A stretch of DNA of 58,050 bases, from contig JAOTVV010000019.1 in the NCBI GenBank assembly GCA_029863245.1, positions 1-58,050 on the forward strand. The letters run 5' to 3'. Positions 1-7,832 of the stretch are shown piece by piece; position 1 is the stretch's first letter, and every line of letters starts with the position of its first letter. Made by a program: the position numbers and the translations under genes. The notes under the pieces were generated by a model, which ran no database searches, was not told the DNA's origin, and saw nothing but the letters and a program-made list of their open reading frames with translations. The stretch is from Gemmatimonadota bacterium (GTDB lineage Bacteria > Gemmatimonadota > Gemmatimonadetes > Gemmatimonadales > GWC2-71-9).

Positions 1-34
1 GGGGCTCACGGCTCTGCACTGCCGGATCGGCGGC

Positions 35-1267
35 ATGCTGGCGCTCGTGGTGGCGACCGCATGCGCCGGAGCGCCACCTGCTTCGCCGCCGGCACCGACC
101 GCGTCGGCGACGAGTTGTGACATCGTTGCTCCGTTGGCGAATGCCCCCGACACGATCCGCATTGCGCTCACCGACCCGGTGATGGTGGGCCGCGCCGAGG
201 GACCCGTGAACTTCTCGGAGGCGCTCCTCGGCGCACACCTCTATGAATCACTCGTTCGGCTCGATTGCACGGGGGTCCTTCAGCCGGGCCTTGCGGTAGC
301 GTGGCTCCGCGAGAGCGAGCGGTGGGCGTTCCGTGTGCGATCCGATGCGTTGCTCTGGGACGGGGCGCCGCTAACGGCGGCGATGGTCGTGTCGGCATGG
401 CCGCTGCCGCGCGACGAGTGGCTGCCGACCGTGTCGGCGGATGGGCGGGTAACCGTCCGGGTGCCCGACGGGTCGTCGCTCGACGCGTTGGCCCAGCCGC
501 GTGCCGCTATCCGCATTGGCGGTCCGGGTGGCGGTATCCCGATGGGGTCGGGTCCGTACGGCATAGCGGGCCTCCGTCCTGACGGGATCCTCGTGGCACC
601 GGCGGGAGGATCTCGCTCACCTGTGCTCGCGTTCCGGCGAGTCGCCGGCGCGGATCTGCGGGACGTGCTCGATGGCGGAACGGATATGTTGGTGACCGAT
701 GTTCCGGCCGTGGCGGACTATGCCGCTGGCCTGCAGGGGTTCGACGTTGTCGCGCTTCCCTGGGACCGCACCTACGTCTTTGCGTCGAGCGCGTGGGTCT
801 CCGGAACGGCACTCGCGGACGAACGTGTGGCGTTGGCGCGTGATGTAGTTCCAGCGGCGGCCCGGCCAGCAGACCCGGCCGAATGGCCGAGTGCGGTTGC
901 GGAGTGCAAGGCGGTGGCACCTGCCTCGGGCCGGGCCGAAGCGGACTCCAGCCTGCACATCCTCTACGATCGTGACGATCCGATTGGACGGTCCTTGGCC
1001 GAGCGGATTGTCGCGCTCTCGGCCGACCGCCGGTTGACCGGACTCGGCGTGTCACGCGAGGATCTGCTGGCTCGTCTCGACGACGGGCGGGATCAGGGGT
1101 ACCTGGTAGCGGTTCCGCGTCGGCTCGCCGATCCATGCACGGTGCAGGCGCTCGAAAGGGTGGGGGCAGTACCGCTCATCGATGTGCGGCGCACGCTGAT
1201 CGTCCGTCGCGGAATCGCCCACATCGCGGTGGACGGTTTCGGCATCCCCGCGGTGAGGCTGAGGTGA
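35..1267 (+). CDS. Solute-binding-like lipoprotein (SBP_bac_5-related), possibly 5' truncated by the window
   Basis: The 410-residue product resembles a divergent family 5 (peptide/nickel ABC transporter) solute-binding protein. After a Cys-containing lipoprotein-like leader (VVATACAG) it has the family-typical LYESLVRLD segment followed by LQPGLAVAW. It is short for the family (usually about 500-550 residues) and the later domain is poorly conserved. The ATG at 35 gives a leader with no positive n-region. The frame stays open to the left edge (…HCRIGG just upstream), so the true start is probably outside the window. The stop overlaps the next gene's GTG by 4 bp, so it is translationally coupled to a histidine kinase. 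No ABC permease or ATPase genes are seen, so a periplasmic sensory role for the kinase is more plausible than transport. That role is inference; the family call is moderate. Confidence 0.7.
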   Translation: MLALVVATACAGAPPASPPAPTASATSCDIVAPLANAPDTIRIALTDPVMVGRAEGPVNFSEALLGAHLYESLVRLDCTGVLQPGLAVAWLRESERWAFRVRSDALLWDGAPLTAAMVVSAWPLPRDEWLPTVSADGRVTVRVPDGSSLDALAQPRAAIRIGGPGGGIPMGSGPYGIAGLRPDGILVAPAGGSRSPVLAFRRVAGADLRDVLDGGTDMLVTDVPAVADYAAGLQGFDVVALPWDRTYVFASSAWVSGTALADERVALARDVVPAAARPADPAEWPSAVAECKAVAPASGRAEADSSLHILYDRDDPIGRSLAERIVALSADRRLTGLGVSREDLLARLDDGRDQGYLVAVPRRLADPCTVQALERVGAVPLIDVRRTLIVRRGIAHIAVDGFGIPAVRLR

Positions 1268-2970
1268 AATTTCGGGGTCGACTGGTGGCGGCGACGCTCG
1301 TCCTCGCGCTGGTGCCGGTTGCGACCCTTGCCATCGGTGTTCGCCACGAGATGCGCGAACGGCTACGCGACGAATACCGTAACCGTTCCGCTGCCATGGC
1401 TGCGCTCGTCGAGACAGAGATCCTCCGCCTCGGTGCGGACATCGCTGGGCGACTCGCTCAACTCGGGACCGACCTCGCCGCGGACAACCGGTTCCGTCTC
1501 GCCCTCACCGGATCGGCAGACCAACGTTACGTGCTGGATTATGCGATGTCGGCAATGCGAACCGCCGGCCTGGCCATGCTGCAGGTCCAGGACGCCGATG
1601 GACGGATCGTCTCGTCGGGACACTTTCGGAACGCGTATGGCCAGCTCGATCCCGGCCTCCCGTTGGCCCTCGCCCGATCGGGCGCTCCGTCGCTCACGGA
1701 AACCCGCACACCGGACACGACGTTTCTCGCGATCGTGCTGAGCGACTCGGTCCAGATTGGGAGCCGCAGCCTCACGTTGATCGGAGGGATGAAAGCCGAG
1801 GAATCGTTCTGGGCACGACTGGTAGGGGAGGGACCGCTTGGCATCACCATTGTGAATGGGACCGACACCTTGGTGCAAGCCGGGTCCGCGTTGGCGATTG
1901 GCTCGCCGCTTTCGGGGTCGAGCTTTCCCATTCCGTTGCTGCGGCGTGACGGCGACGCGGTCACCGTGGACGCAGGGGTGCTCGCGGTGGGATTCGATCC
2001 CACGCCGCTCGGGCGGCTCCTCGGCAGCGTGGACCGCTGGTTCCTCTCCGTCGCCGGTGCCATGGCAGGGATCGCCATGCTGGCCGCGCTGTGGCTCGCG
2101 GCGCGGATCAGCCGTCCCATCGCGCAGCTCGCGGACAGGACGAAGGGGCTCGACCTGGATCGGCTCGATGTGGTCTTTGACGTGGATCGACGCGACGAGA
2201 TCGGTGACCTCGCTCGGCTGTTGGACGCGATGACAGAACGACTTCGCACCAGCATCGTGCGACTACGTGAGGCCGAACGTCGGGCCGCCGTGGGGGATCT
2301 CGCACGGCAGATCAACCACGACATCAAGAACGGACTCACCCCGATCAGGAACGTGCTGCGGCATTTCGAGGAAGTGGCTCGGGAGCGGCCCGAAGAGCTG
2401 GTCGGGGTGTTCCGCGAGCGGTCGCAGACCCTGGAGCAGGGTATAGCCTATTTGGAGGGCCTGTCGGCGAACTATGCACGGCTCACTCCGGCGCTCCGGC
2501 AGGGCACCTGTGACGTGAACGGCATCGTGGCCGATGTTGCGCGCGCCGCCGCCGGGGAGACCAGGCGGGTGAACGCTCGTCTCGAGCCCAACCTTCAGCT
2601 GGTGGTGGGCGATCCGGTGGCCGTGCGCCGCATCGTCGAGAACGTCGTGGGCAACGCGGTGGAGAGCCTGTCGGACGGTGGGGGTGAGGTCCTCGTCGCC
2701 ACCGAGTCCGTCGGCGAAGGCGCACCCGGTTCGTCGGTGCGGGTCACGGTCGCCGACACGGGGAAGGGCATGACCCGCGAGGAACTGGATCGGGCGTTTC
2801 AGGATTTCTACACCACGAAATCCGGCGGCACCGGTCTCGGCCTCTCGATCGTGCGTCGGCTGGTGCTCGACTTGGGCGGTACCTTGCGGGTGATGACCGA
2901 ACGGGGAGCGGGATCGCGAGTGGTCATCGAGCTGCCCGCCGCGCCGCCCGCGAAGGAGAACGTGACGTGA
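1264..2970 (+). CDS. Membrane sensor histidine kinase (HAMP, NtrB/NtrY-like H-box)
   Basis: This 568-residue sensor kinase has one transmembrane helix near residues 7-26, a periplasmic sensor region of about 230 residues, a second helix near 259-282, a HAMP linker, a dimerisation domain with H352 in the motif NHDIKNGLTPI, and a HATPase domain with DTGKGM and GGTGLGLSI. The HDIKN-type H-box is the one usually paired with NtrC-family regulators. I chose GTG 1264 because it overlaps the previous stop as GTGA and leaves the first helix at the N-terminus; an ATG at 1135 would lie deep inside the upstream gene. The next gene overlaps as GTGA at 2967-2970 and encodes an NtrC-type regulator, its likely phosphorylation target. 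Confidence 0.93.
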   Translation: MKFRGRLVAATLVLALVPVATLAIGVRHEMRERLRDEYRNRSAAMAALVETEILRLGADIAGRLAQLGTDLAADNRFRLALTGSADQRYVLDYAMSAMRTAGLAMLQVQDADGRIVSSGHFRNAYGQLDPGLPLALARSGAPSLTETRTPDTTFLAIVLSDSVQIGSRSLTLIGGMKAEESFWARLVGEGPLGITIVNGTDTLVQAGSALAIGSPLSGSSFPIPLLRRDGDAVTVDAGVLAVGFDPTPLGRLLGSVDRWFLSVAGAMAGIAMLAALWLAARISRPIAQLADRTKGLDLDRLDVVFDVDRRDEIGDLARLLDAMTERLRTSIVRLREAERRAAVGDLARQINHDIKNGLTPIRNVLRHFEEVARERPEELVGVFRERSQTLEQGIAYLEGLSANYARLTPALRQGTCDVNGIVADVARAAAGETRRVNARLEPNLQLVVGDPVAVRRIVENVVGNAVESLSDGGGEVLVATESVGEGAPGSSVRVTVADTGKGMTREELDRAFQDFYTTKSGGTGLGLSIVRRLVLDLGGTLRVMTERGAGSRVVIELPAAPPAKENVT

Positions 2971-4325
2971 TCACCGTCCTCGTTGTCGATGACGTAGCGC
3001 CAATGCGAGAGCAGTATGCCTACGACCTGCGACGCCTAGGGGAGTTCGAGAGCCTCACGGCCGACGGCGGGCAGGCGGCCCTCGACCTGCTGCTCGAGGA
3101 AGCCGTCGATTGTGTCATTCTCGATCTCGAGATGCCGGGGATGGACGGCTTCGACCTCCTGCGAGCGATGAGCGAGCGGGAACTGCGCGTTCCCGTGATC
3201 GTGTACACGGGCACCGGGAACTACGAGCGCTGCGTCCAGGCGGTGCGCCTCGGCGCGTATGCGTTCATCGACAAGGCCGAGTCGATGGAGAAGGTCGTGC
3301 ACGAGATCCAGAATGCCGTGGAGCGTGGCCGGTTGGAGGGTGAGGTCGCCGCACTGCGAGCGCAGTTGCTCGACACCTCGTCGCTCATCGGCACCAGCGG
3401 GCCGATGCGGGATCTCAAAGCAGCGATGGCTCGTCTTGCACCGATTCCAAGCCCTATCCTCGTTGTGGGCGAGAGCGGGACCGGTAAGGAGTTGGTCGCG
3501 CGGGAGCTGCACCGGCTGGGCCCTGGCGAGCGGCGACCGTTCATCGCGGTCAACTGTGCGGCGCTTCCGGAGAACCTCATCGAGAGCGAGCTGTTCGGAC
3601 ACGAGCGCGGTGCGTTCACCGGTGCGCATCAGACCAGGCGTGGCGCGTTCGAATTGGCGCGTGAGGGCACGTTATTCCTGGACGAGATTGCCGAGATGCC
3701 GGCAGCGGCCCAGGCCAAGCTCCTGCGAGTGCTCGAGGAACGCGAGATCGTGCGGCTCGGGGGGAGTCGAACGATCGTGGTCGATACTCGTGTAGTGGCG
3801 GCCACGAATCGCGACCTGGAGCAGGAGGTGGAGGCAAAACGGTTCCGGCAGGATCTCCTGTTCCGGCTCAACGTCCACACGCTGTCAGTGCCGCCGCTCC
3901 GCGATCGGCGCTCCGACGTGCCAGATCTCGTTGCCCACCTGACCCACCGTCTCTGTGCCCGACTCGGTATTCGCCCCAAGACGGTCGAGGCAGAGGCCGT
4001 GGCTCTCCTCATGGCCCACGACTGGCGCCGCAACAACGTGCGCGAGCTTCGCAACGTGGTGGAGCGGATGATCATCGCCACCGACGGCGATCGCATCGGC
4101 GTGGCGGCGGTCCCGCCCGACCTCCAGACCACCGCGAGGGTTCTACCCTCCGCCGAACAACCGCGCACGTTCCAGGAACGCAAGGCGGAGGCCGAACGAC
4201 AGATCGTCGTCGCGGCGCTGGAGCGAAACGACTGGCACATCACCAACACGGCCAAGGAGCTGGGCCTCGCCGACCACGCGAGCCTGCTCAAGATCATGCG
4301 CCGACACGGCATCACCAGCAGGTAA
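2967..4325 (+). CDS. Sigma-54-dependent NtrC-family response regulator
   Basis: The 452-residue product has an N-terminal receiver (phospho-acceptor D53 in ILDLEMPGMDG, conserved K103), a central AAA+ domain with Walker A GESGTGKE (168-175), the sigma-54 contact loop GAFTGA (215-220) and Walker B LFLDE (236-240), and a C-terminal Fis-type helix-turn-helix. The GAFTGA motif shows that it should activate RNA polymerase carrying RpoN. It overlaps the histidine kinase stop by 4 bp and is its probable partner. Two strong 18-bp palindromes begin 6 bp after its stop and are followed by a sigma-54-like promoter, so its direct target is probably the downstream TPR lipoprotein gene. That target assignment is inference from spacing and symmetry. 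Confidence 0.95.
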   Translation: MITVLVVDDVAPMREQYAYDLRRLGEFESLTADGGQAALDLLLEEAVDCVILDLEMPGMDGFDLLRAMSERELRVPVIVYTGTGNYERCVQAVRLGAYAFIDKAESMEKVVHEIQNAVERGRLEGEVAALRAQLLDTSSLIGTSGPMRDLKAAMARLAPIPSPILVVGESGTGKELVARELHRLGPGERRPFIAVNCAALPENLIESELFGHERGAFTGAHQTRRGAFELAREGTLFLDEIAEMPAAAQAKLLRVLEEREIVRLGGSRTIVVDTRVVAATNRDLEQEVEAKRFRQDLLFRLNVHTLSVPPLRDRRSDVPDLVAHLTHRLCARLGIRPKTVEAEAVALLMAHDWRRNNVRELRNVVERMIIATDGDRIGVAAVPPDLQTTARVLPSAEQPRTFQERKAEAERQIVVAALERNDWHITNTAKELGLADHASLLKIMRRHGITSR

Positions 4326-4330
4326 CCCCA

Positions 4331-4348
4331 TGTGTCCGTTCGGACACA
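4331..4348. promoter_or_regulatory. Palindromic operator 1 (TGTGTCCG-TT-CGGACACA)
   Basis: A perfect inverted repeat with 8-bp arms and a 2-bp centre lies just after the NtrC-type regulator stop codon. Its centre is about 34 bp (three helical turns) upstream of a second copy and about 140 bp upstream of a sigma-54-like promoter. This is the usual layout of an enhancer (upstream activating sequence) bound by two dimers of an NtrC-family activator. There is no T-run, so it is a poor fit to a terminator. Confidence 0.8.
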
Positions 4349-4364
4349 GCAGGCGGTTCGTTCA

Positions 4365-4382
4365 TGTGTCCGCTCGGACACA
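4365..4382. promoter_or_regulatory. Palindromic operator 2 (TGTGTCCG-CT-CGGACACA)
   Basis: The second perfect inverted repeat has arms identical to operator 1, and the symmetry extends one more base on each side (A/T at 4364 and 4383). Only the central dinucleotide differs between the two copies, which suggests the arms are selected. It lies about 100 bp upstream of the predicted sigma-54 -24/-12 element. Confidence 0.82.
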
Positions 4383-4478
4383 TTCGATGCTGTTCGAGCG
4401 TCTCCAGACGTGGCAGCTGCCCGGCTAACTCATTTCATAACAACGCTATATACAGCCTCTCGCGATCGGACGGTTGGG

Positions 4479-4495
4479 TTGGCCCCCCTGCTGCT
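4479..4495 (+). promoter_or_regulatory. Sigma-54 (RpoN) -24/-12 promoter for the TPR lipoprotein
   Basis: TTGGCCCCCCTGCTGCT has GG at 4481-4482 and GC at 4493-4494 separated by exactly 10 bp, and matches the TGGCAC-N5-TTGCW consensus except for A-to-C in the first box and T-to-C in the second. Transcription should begin near 4506, leaving a leader of about 57 nt before the ATG at 4563. The upstream palindromes lie at the usual enhancer distance. Confidence 0.75.
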
Positions 4496-4562
4496 TTTGA
4501 CGTGGGTGACCGCCAACAGTCACCAGGCGCCTGCGGGGCGCCACAGCAACGGGGAGGCACTC

Positions 4563-5615
4563 ATGACACGCACCAGCATTCTCTCGCAGCGGGTGAAGGA
4601 CCGCCTTGGAGATCTCTCGGTCACCACGGTTCTCGTGCTCGCCTATCTCCTGACGGGGTGTGGTGGGGACGGCCCGGAGACTCGCAGCGGATCGACCGAG
4701 GTGGCATCGGAATTCGCGGTGCAGCCGGTTGCCAATGTGATGGTACCTGTGGCGGCGGTTCAACCGAGCGCGCCGGCCGAGCCCGAGTTCACGGTTCCCG
4801 AGAACGTGAGCTTCGAGGAAGCGGAAACTGCGTACCACTCGGGGAAGTACCGGGAAGCGACCCTGATGTTCGAATCGTACGTGGGCCGAAAGTCTGAGAA
4901 TGCTTGGGGGCATTACATGCTCGGCCTGGCGGCGTCGAAGCACGGGGATCTCGAGACGGCCGAGCGGGCGCTGACCGCGGCGCTCGAGCGCGATCCCGAT
5001 CACGTCAAGAGCCTGCTCAATCTGAGTCGTGTGCTGACGCGCGCGGGTCGAGCCGGCGAGGCGGTGCCCTACGTCGAGCGCGCAATCGGCATCGATCCGA
5101 CGGCGGCAGATGGCCATCGGGTGATGGGACTCGTCCGCGACGAGATGGGGGAGATCGACGCCGCGATCGAGGCATTCCAAGTGGCCCTGCGTCTGGACGA
5201 GGGTGACGCGTGGTCGGCCAACAACCTCGGCTTGGTCTATCTCCGAGCCGGCCGGTTCGGTGAGGCGCTGCCGCCACTCGCACGTGCCGTGCAGCTCCGC
5301 GACGACATCCCGGTGTTCCAGAACAACCTGGGGATCGTGTTGGAGCGGTCCGGCTACTTCGCGGCTGCGGCCGAGGCCTTCGGTCGGGCGATGGCGCTGG
5401 ACGAGGGGTATGAGAAGGCGCGCGTGAATCTCGAGCGGGTACAGGGCCGCGACGACACGGCCCTCGTTCCCCTCGATCTGGAGGCGATCGCGGAGGAGTT
5501 CCTCGACGTCCTGTGGGAGCCGACGGAGCCGGGTGAATCCGGGCCGATCGACCCTGATACGACGGTGATTCCGACTCCACCGATCGAAATGCCTTTGGAC
5601 ACGATCGGCCGCTGA
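4563..5615 (+). CDS. TPR-repeat lipoprotein, probable target of the adjacent NtrC-type regulator
   Basis: The predicted product is 350 residues: a signal peptide ending in a lipobox (YLLTGCGG), a low-complexity linker, and at least five TPR-like helical repeats between about residues 90 and 290 (for example AETAYHSGKYREA and SANNLGLVYLRAGRFGEA). TPR lipoproteins usually act as scaffolds at the outer membrane or in the periplasm. The ATG at 4563 is chosen because GGGGAGG sits 6 nt upstream and it starts the signal peptide. A longer in-frame extension to 4332 would translate through the operators and promoter. The gene stands alone between a regulated promoter and a hairpin. The actual partner or cargo is unknown. 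Confidence 0.88.
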   Translation: MTRTSILSQRVKDRLGDLSVTTVLVLAYLLTGCGGDGPETRSGSTEVASEFAVQPVANVMVPVAAVQPSAPAEPEFTVPENVSFEEAETAYHSGKYREATLMFESYVGRKSENAWGHYMLGLAASKHGDLETAERALTAALERDPDHVKSLLNLSRVLTRAGRAGEAVPYVERAIGIDPTAADGHRVMGLVRDEMGEIDAAIEAFQVALRLDEGDAWSANNLGLVYLRAGRFGEALPPLARAVQLRDDIPVFQNNLGIVLERSGYFAAAAEAFGRAMALDEGYEKARVNLERVQGRDDTALVPLDLEAIAEEFLDVLWEPTEPGESGPIDPDTTVIPTPPIEMPLDTIGR

Positions 5616-5640
5616 CACGCCTACGCGGTGTCGCGATTCG

Positions 5641-5669
5641 AGCGGGGGCCCGGGAGACTGGGCCCCGCT
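5641..5669 (+). terminator. GC-rich hairpin after the TPR lipoprotein
   Basis: AGCGGGGGCCC (5641-5651) pairs with GGGCCCCGCT (5660-5669) around an 8-nt loop, with one bulged G. It follows the stop at 5615 by 25 nt. There is no strong T-run, so termination would be weak or assisted. Confidence 0.5.
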
Positions 5670-5777
5670 TCGCGTCGGCAAGCCGCACCGCGGCCCTCCG
5701 GTTTCCGGTCTGCTTGCCGGGGGCCGACAGGACCGGCAGATTCGGAAGGGTTCAAGCCGTGGGGAAGGGGAGCTGAC

Positions 5778-6413
5778 ATGTTGGGGATCTACATCTTCGC
5801 GGCGATCATTGGCGGTGGGTTGTTGGTGTTCTCTGTCCTCGCCGGGGCGGACCATGACGCCGGCGACGGATCCGATTTCGACAGTGGGCACGACTTCGAT
5901 CACGACGTCGATCATAATGTGAGCCACGATGCCCACGATGTGCATGCGGCCGGTGGCGGTTGGGCAGGAGATCTCCTGCTGGGGCTCTTTCGCCCTCGGA
6001 ACTTCATCTTTTTTCTGGCCGGATTCGGCGTCACCGGGACGCTGCTGACGCTCATCAAGTCTCCTTCCACATTCGGCGCCTTGATTCCCTCGCTCGCCAT
6101 GGGGACTGCCGCCATGCTTGCCACGCACGGGACGTTCGTGTGGTTGCGGCGGAGCGAGAGCGCGATCGATGCGGTCAGCGACACGGACATGGAAGGCTGC
6201 CTGGGTCGGGTGGTGATCCCCCTCTCACTGGGGGAGCGGGGGCGGATCGCGTGTCGTGTGGGCGAGCGTGAGGTGCACGTCGTCGCTGCGCTGGCCGAGG
6301 GCTACACGCAGGAACTTCCGCCGGGAGCCGAGGTGGTCGTGCTCCGGGTGGCTGATTCGGTTGCCCAGGTCATGCCGTTCGGCGGGCGGGAACTTCCACC
6401 TTCTAAGGGCTAG
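5778..6413 (+). CDS. NfeD/YqiJ-like membrane protein with His/Asp-rich segment
   Basis: The 211-residue product has an N-terminal helix (LGIYIFAAIIGGGLLVFSVL), then a segment of about 35 residues dominated by Asp and His (residues about 25-60), two or three further membrane helices (about 70-130) and a C-terminal beta-rich OB-fold-like domain (about 145-205). This is the layout of NfeD/YuaF/YqiJ proteins, which are encoded beside flotillins and help organise membrane microdomains. The ATG at 5778 follows GGGGAAGGGGAGC. The gene ends 8 bp before the flotillin ATG, so the pair should be co-transcribed. The acidic/histidine tract could bind divalent metal, but that is speculation. Confidence 0.8.
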   Translation: MLGIYIFAAIIGGGLLVFSVLAGADHDAGDGSDFDSGHDFDHDVDHNVSHDAHDVHAAGGGWAGDLLLGLFRPRNFIFFLAGFGVTGTLLTLIKSPSTFGALIPSLAMGTAAMLATHGTFVWLRRSESAIDAVSDTDMEGCLGRVVIPLSLGERGRIACRVGEREVHVVAALAEGYTQELPPGAEVVVLRVADSVAQVMPFGGRELPPSKG

Positions 6414-6421
6414 GGGGCAGC

Positions 6422-7687
6422 ATGGACCCAGAGACAGGACTCATTCTCGGGGCAGTGGGCCTCGGCATCATCGGCGCGCTGATCTACGCCGTGCGGTCAC
6501 TGATCGTGATCTGTCTTCCGAACGAGTTGGTGGTGGTGACGGGGCGAAGCCGCGTGAGCTCGGACGGGCAGCGGGTCGGGTACCGTCTCCTGCATGGTGG
6601 ACGCACCCTCCGGATCCCCATCGTCGAGCGCGTGTCGCGGATCGACCTCCGGACGATCCCGATCGAGGTGGTCGTGCGCAACGCGTACTCCAGGGGCGGG
6701 ATCCCGCTCATCGTCCAGGGCATCGCGAACGTCAAAGTGAGCGCCCGCGACCCGGTCTCGCACAATGCTGTTGAACGGTTGCTCGACAAGCCGTTCGACG
6801 AGCTGATGCACATTGCCAAGGACACGCTCGAAGGGAACCTTCGCGGCGTCCTGGCGACCCTGACGCCCGAAGAGGTCAACGAAGACCGCCTCAAGTTCGC
6901 CCATCGACTCATCGAGGAGGCGGACGAAGATCTGAAGAAGCTGGGTCTCGAGCTGGACACGCTGAAGATCCAGAACGTGACCGATGAGGTGAACTACCTC
7001 GACTCGATCGGTCGGCAGCAGACGGCGGAGATCCTGAAGAAAGCGCGGGTGGCCGAGGCGCAACGCGCCTCGGAGGCTGAGCAGACCGAAGCGTCGGCTC
7101 GTCAGGCCGCGCAGGTGGCACAGATCCAAGCGGACCTCAAGATCACCGAGGAGAGCAATCGCCTCCGGGTGCGGCGGGCCGAGCTCGATGCCGAGGCGCT
7201 CGCCCGCGAAGCGGAGGCCACGGTGTCTGGAGAGAGGGCGCGGGTCGTGGCTGAGCGGACACTCCAGCAGGAGCGGATCGCTACGGAGCAGCGGCGCCTC
7301 GAGGCCGACGTGCTTCTCCCGGCCAATGCTGATCGGGAGGCGTCGGAACAGCGGGCGAAGGGTACGGCCGCCTCGATCGTGGAGGACGGGAAGGCTCGCC
7401 TGTACGTGTTGGATCAGACGATCGCGTTGTACCAGAATGCCGGAACCGAGGCCGAACGCATCTTCATCCTAAACATGCTGCCCGAGATCATCCGCGAGAT
7501 TGCGGGATCGGTGTCGAGGATGGATATCGACAAGGTGACGGTCATCGACTCGGGCGGGCGAGGGACGGGTGTCGCCACGGCTGCGGGGCAGCTTCCCGAG
7601 GCGATCATCAAACTGACCGAGCAGATCGAGACCGCCACGGGCGTCAATATCCTGAGTCGGTTGGGAGGGAAGGGGAAGGAAGACTGA
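6422..7687 (+). CDS. Flotillin-like SPFH/band 7 protein (YqiK family)
   Basis: The 421-residue product has an N-terminal membrane anchor (about residues 6-28), an SPFH domain (about 30-190) and a long Ala/Glu-rich coiled coil (about 195-330) containing the repeats KARVAEAQRASEAEQTEA and AEATVSGERARVVAERT, with a flotillin-type C-terminus. Flotillins oligomerise at the inner face of the membrane and scaffold signalling or secretion complexes. The ATG lies 8 bp after the NfeD-like stop, with AGGGGGC upstream as ribosome binding site. The pairing matches the yuaF-floT (yqiJ-yqiK) arrangement. Confidence 0.92.
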   Translation: MDPETGLILGAVGLGIIGALIYAVRSLIVICLPNELVVVTGRSRVSSDGQRVGYRLLHGGRTLRIPIVERVSRIDLRTIPIEVVVRNAYSRGGIPLIVQGIANVKVSARDPVSHNAVERLLDKPFDELMHIAKDTLEGNLRGVLATLTPEEVNEDRLKFAHRLIEEADEDLKKLGLELDTLKIQNVTDEVNYLDSIGRQQTAEILKKARVAEAQRASEAEQTEASARQAAQVAQIQADLKITEESNRLRVRRAELDAEALAREAEATVSGERARVVAERTLQQERIATEQRRLEADVLLPANADREASEQRAKGTAASIVEDGKARLYVLDQTIALYQNAGTEAERIFILNMLPEIIREIAGSVSRMDIDKVTVIDSGGRGTGVATAAGQLPEAIIKLTEQIETATGVNILSRLGGKGKED

Positions 7688-7720
7688 CGAACGCTCCCTG
7701 AGCGCGCCGAGAGGCGGAAT

Positions 7721-7751
7721 GGGCCGGCGGTCACCTGAGACCCGCCGGCCC
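7721..7751 (+). terminator. Hairpin terminator after the flotillin operon
   Basis: GGGCCGGCGG (7721-7730) and CCGCCGGCCC (7742-7751) form a perfect 10-bp stem with an 11-nt loop 33 nt after the flotillin stop. The following bases (GTCGCATTT) are only weakly T-rich. Confidence 0.6.
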
Positions 7752-7832
7752 GTCGCATTTGCCGCCGTCGTTGGCCGCTCGGGGTGGAACCCTAGTCGTT
7801 TCTGTGCGTAAGGAACGAGTGAGGCCGCGCGT

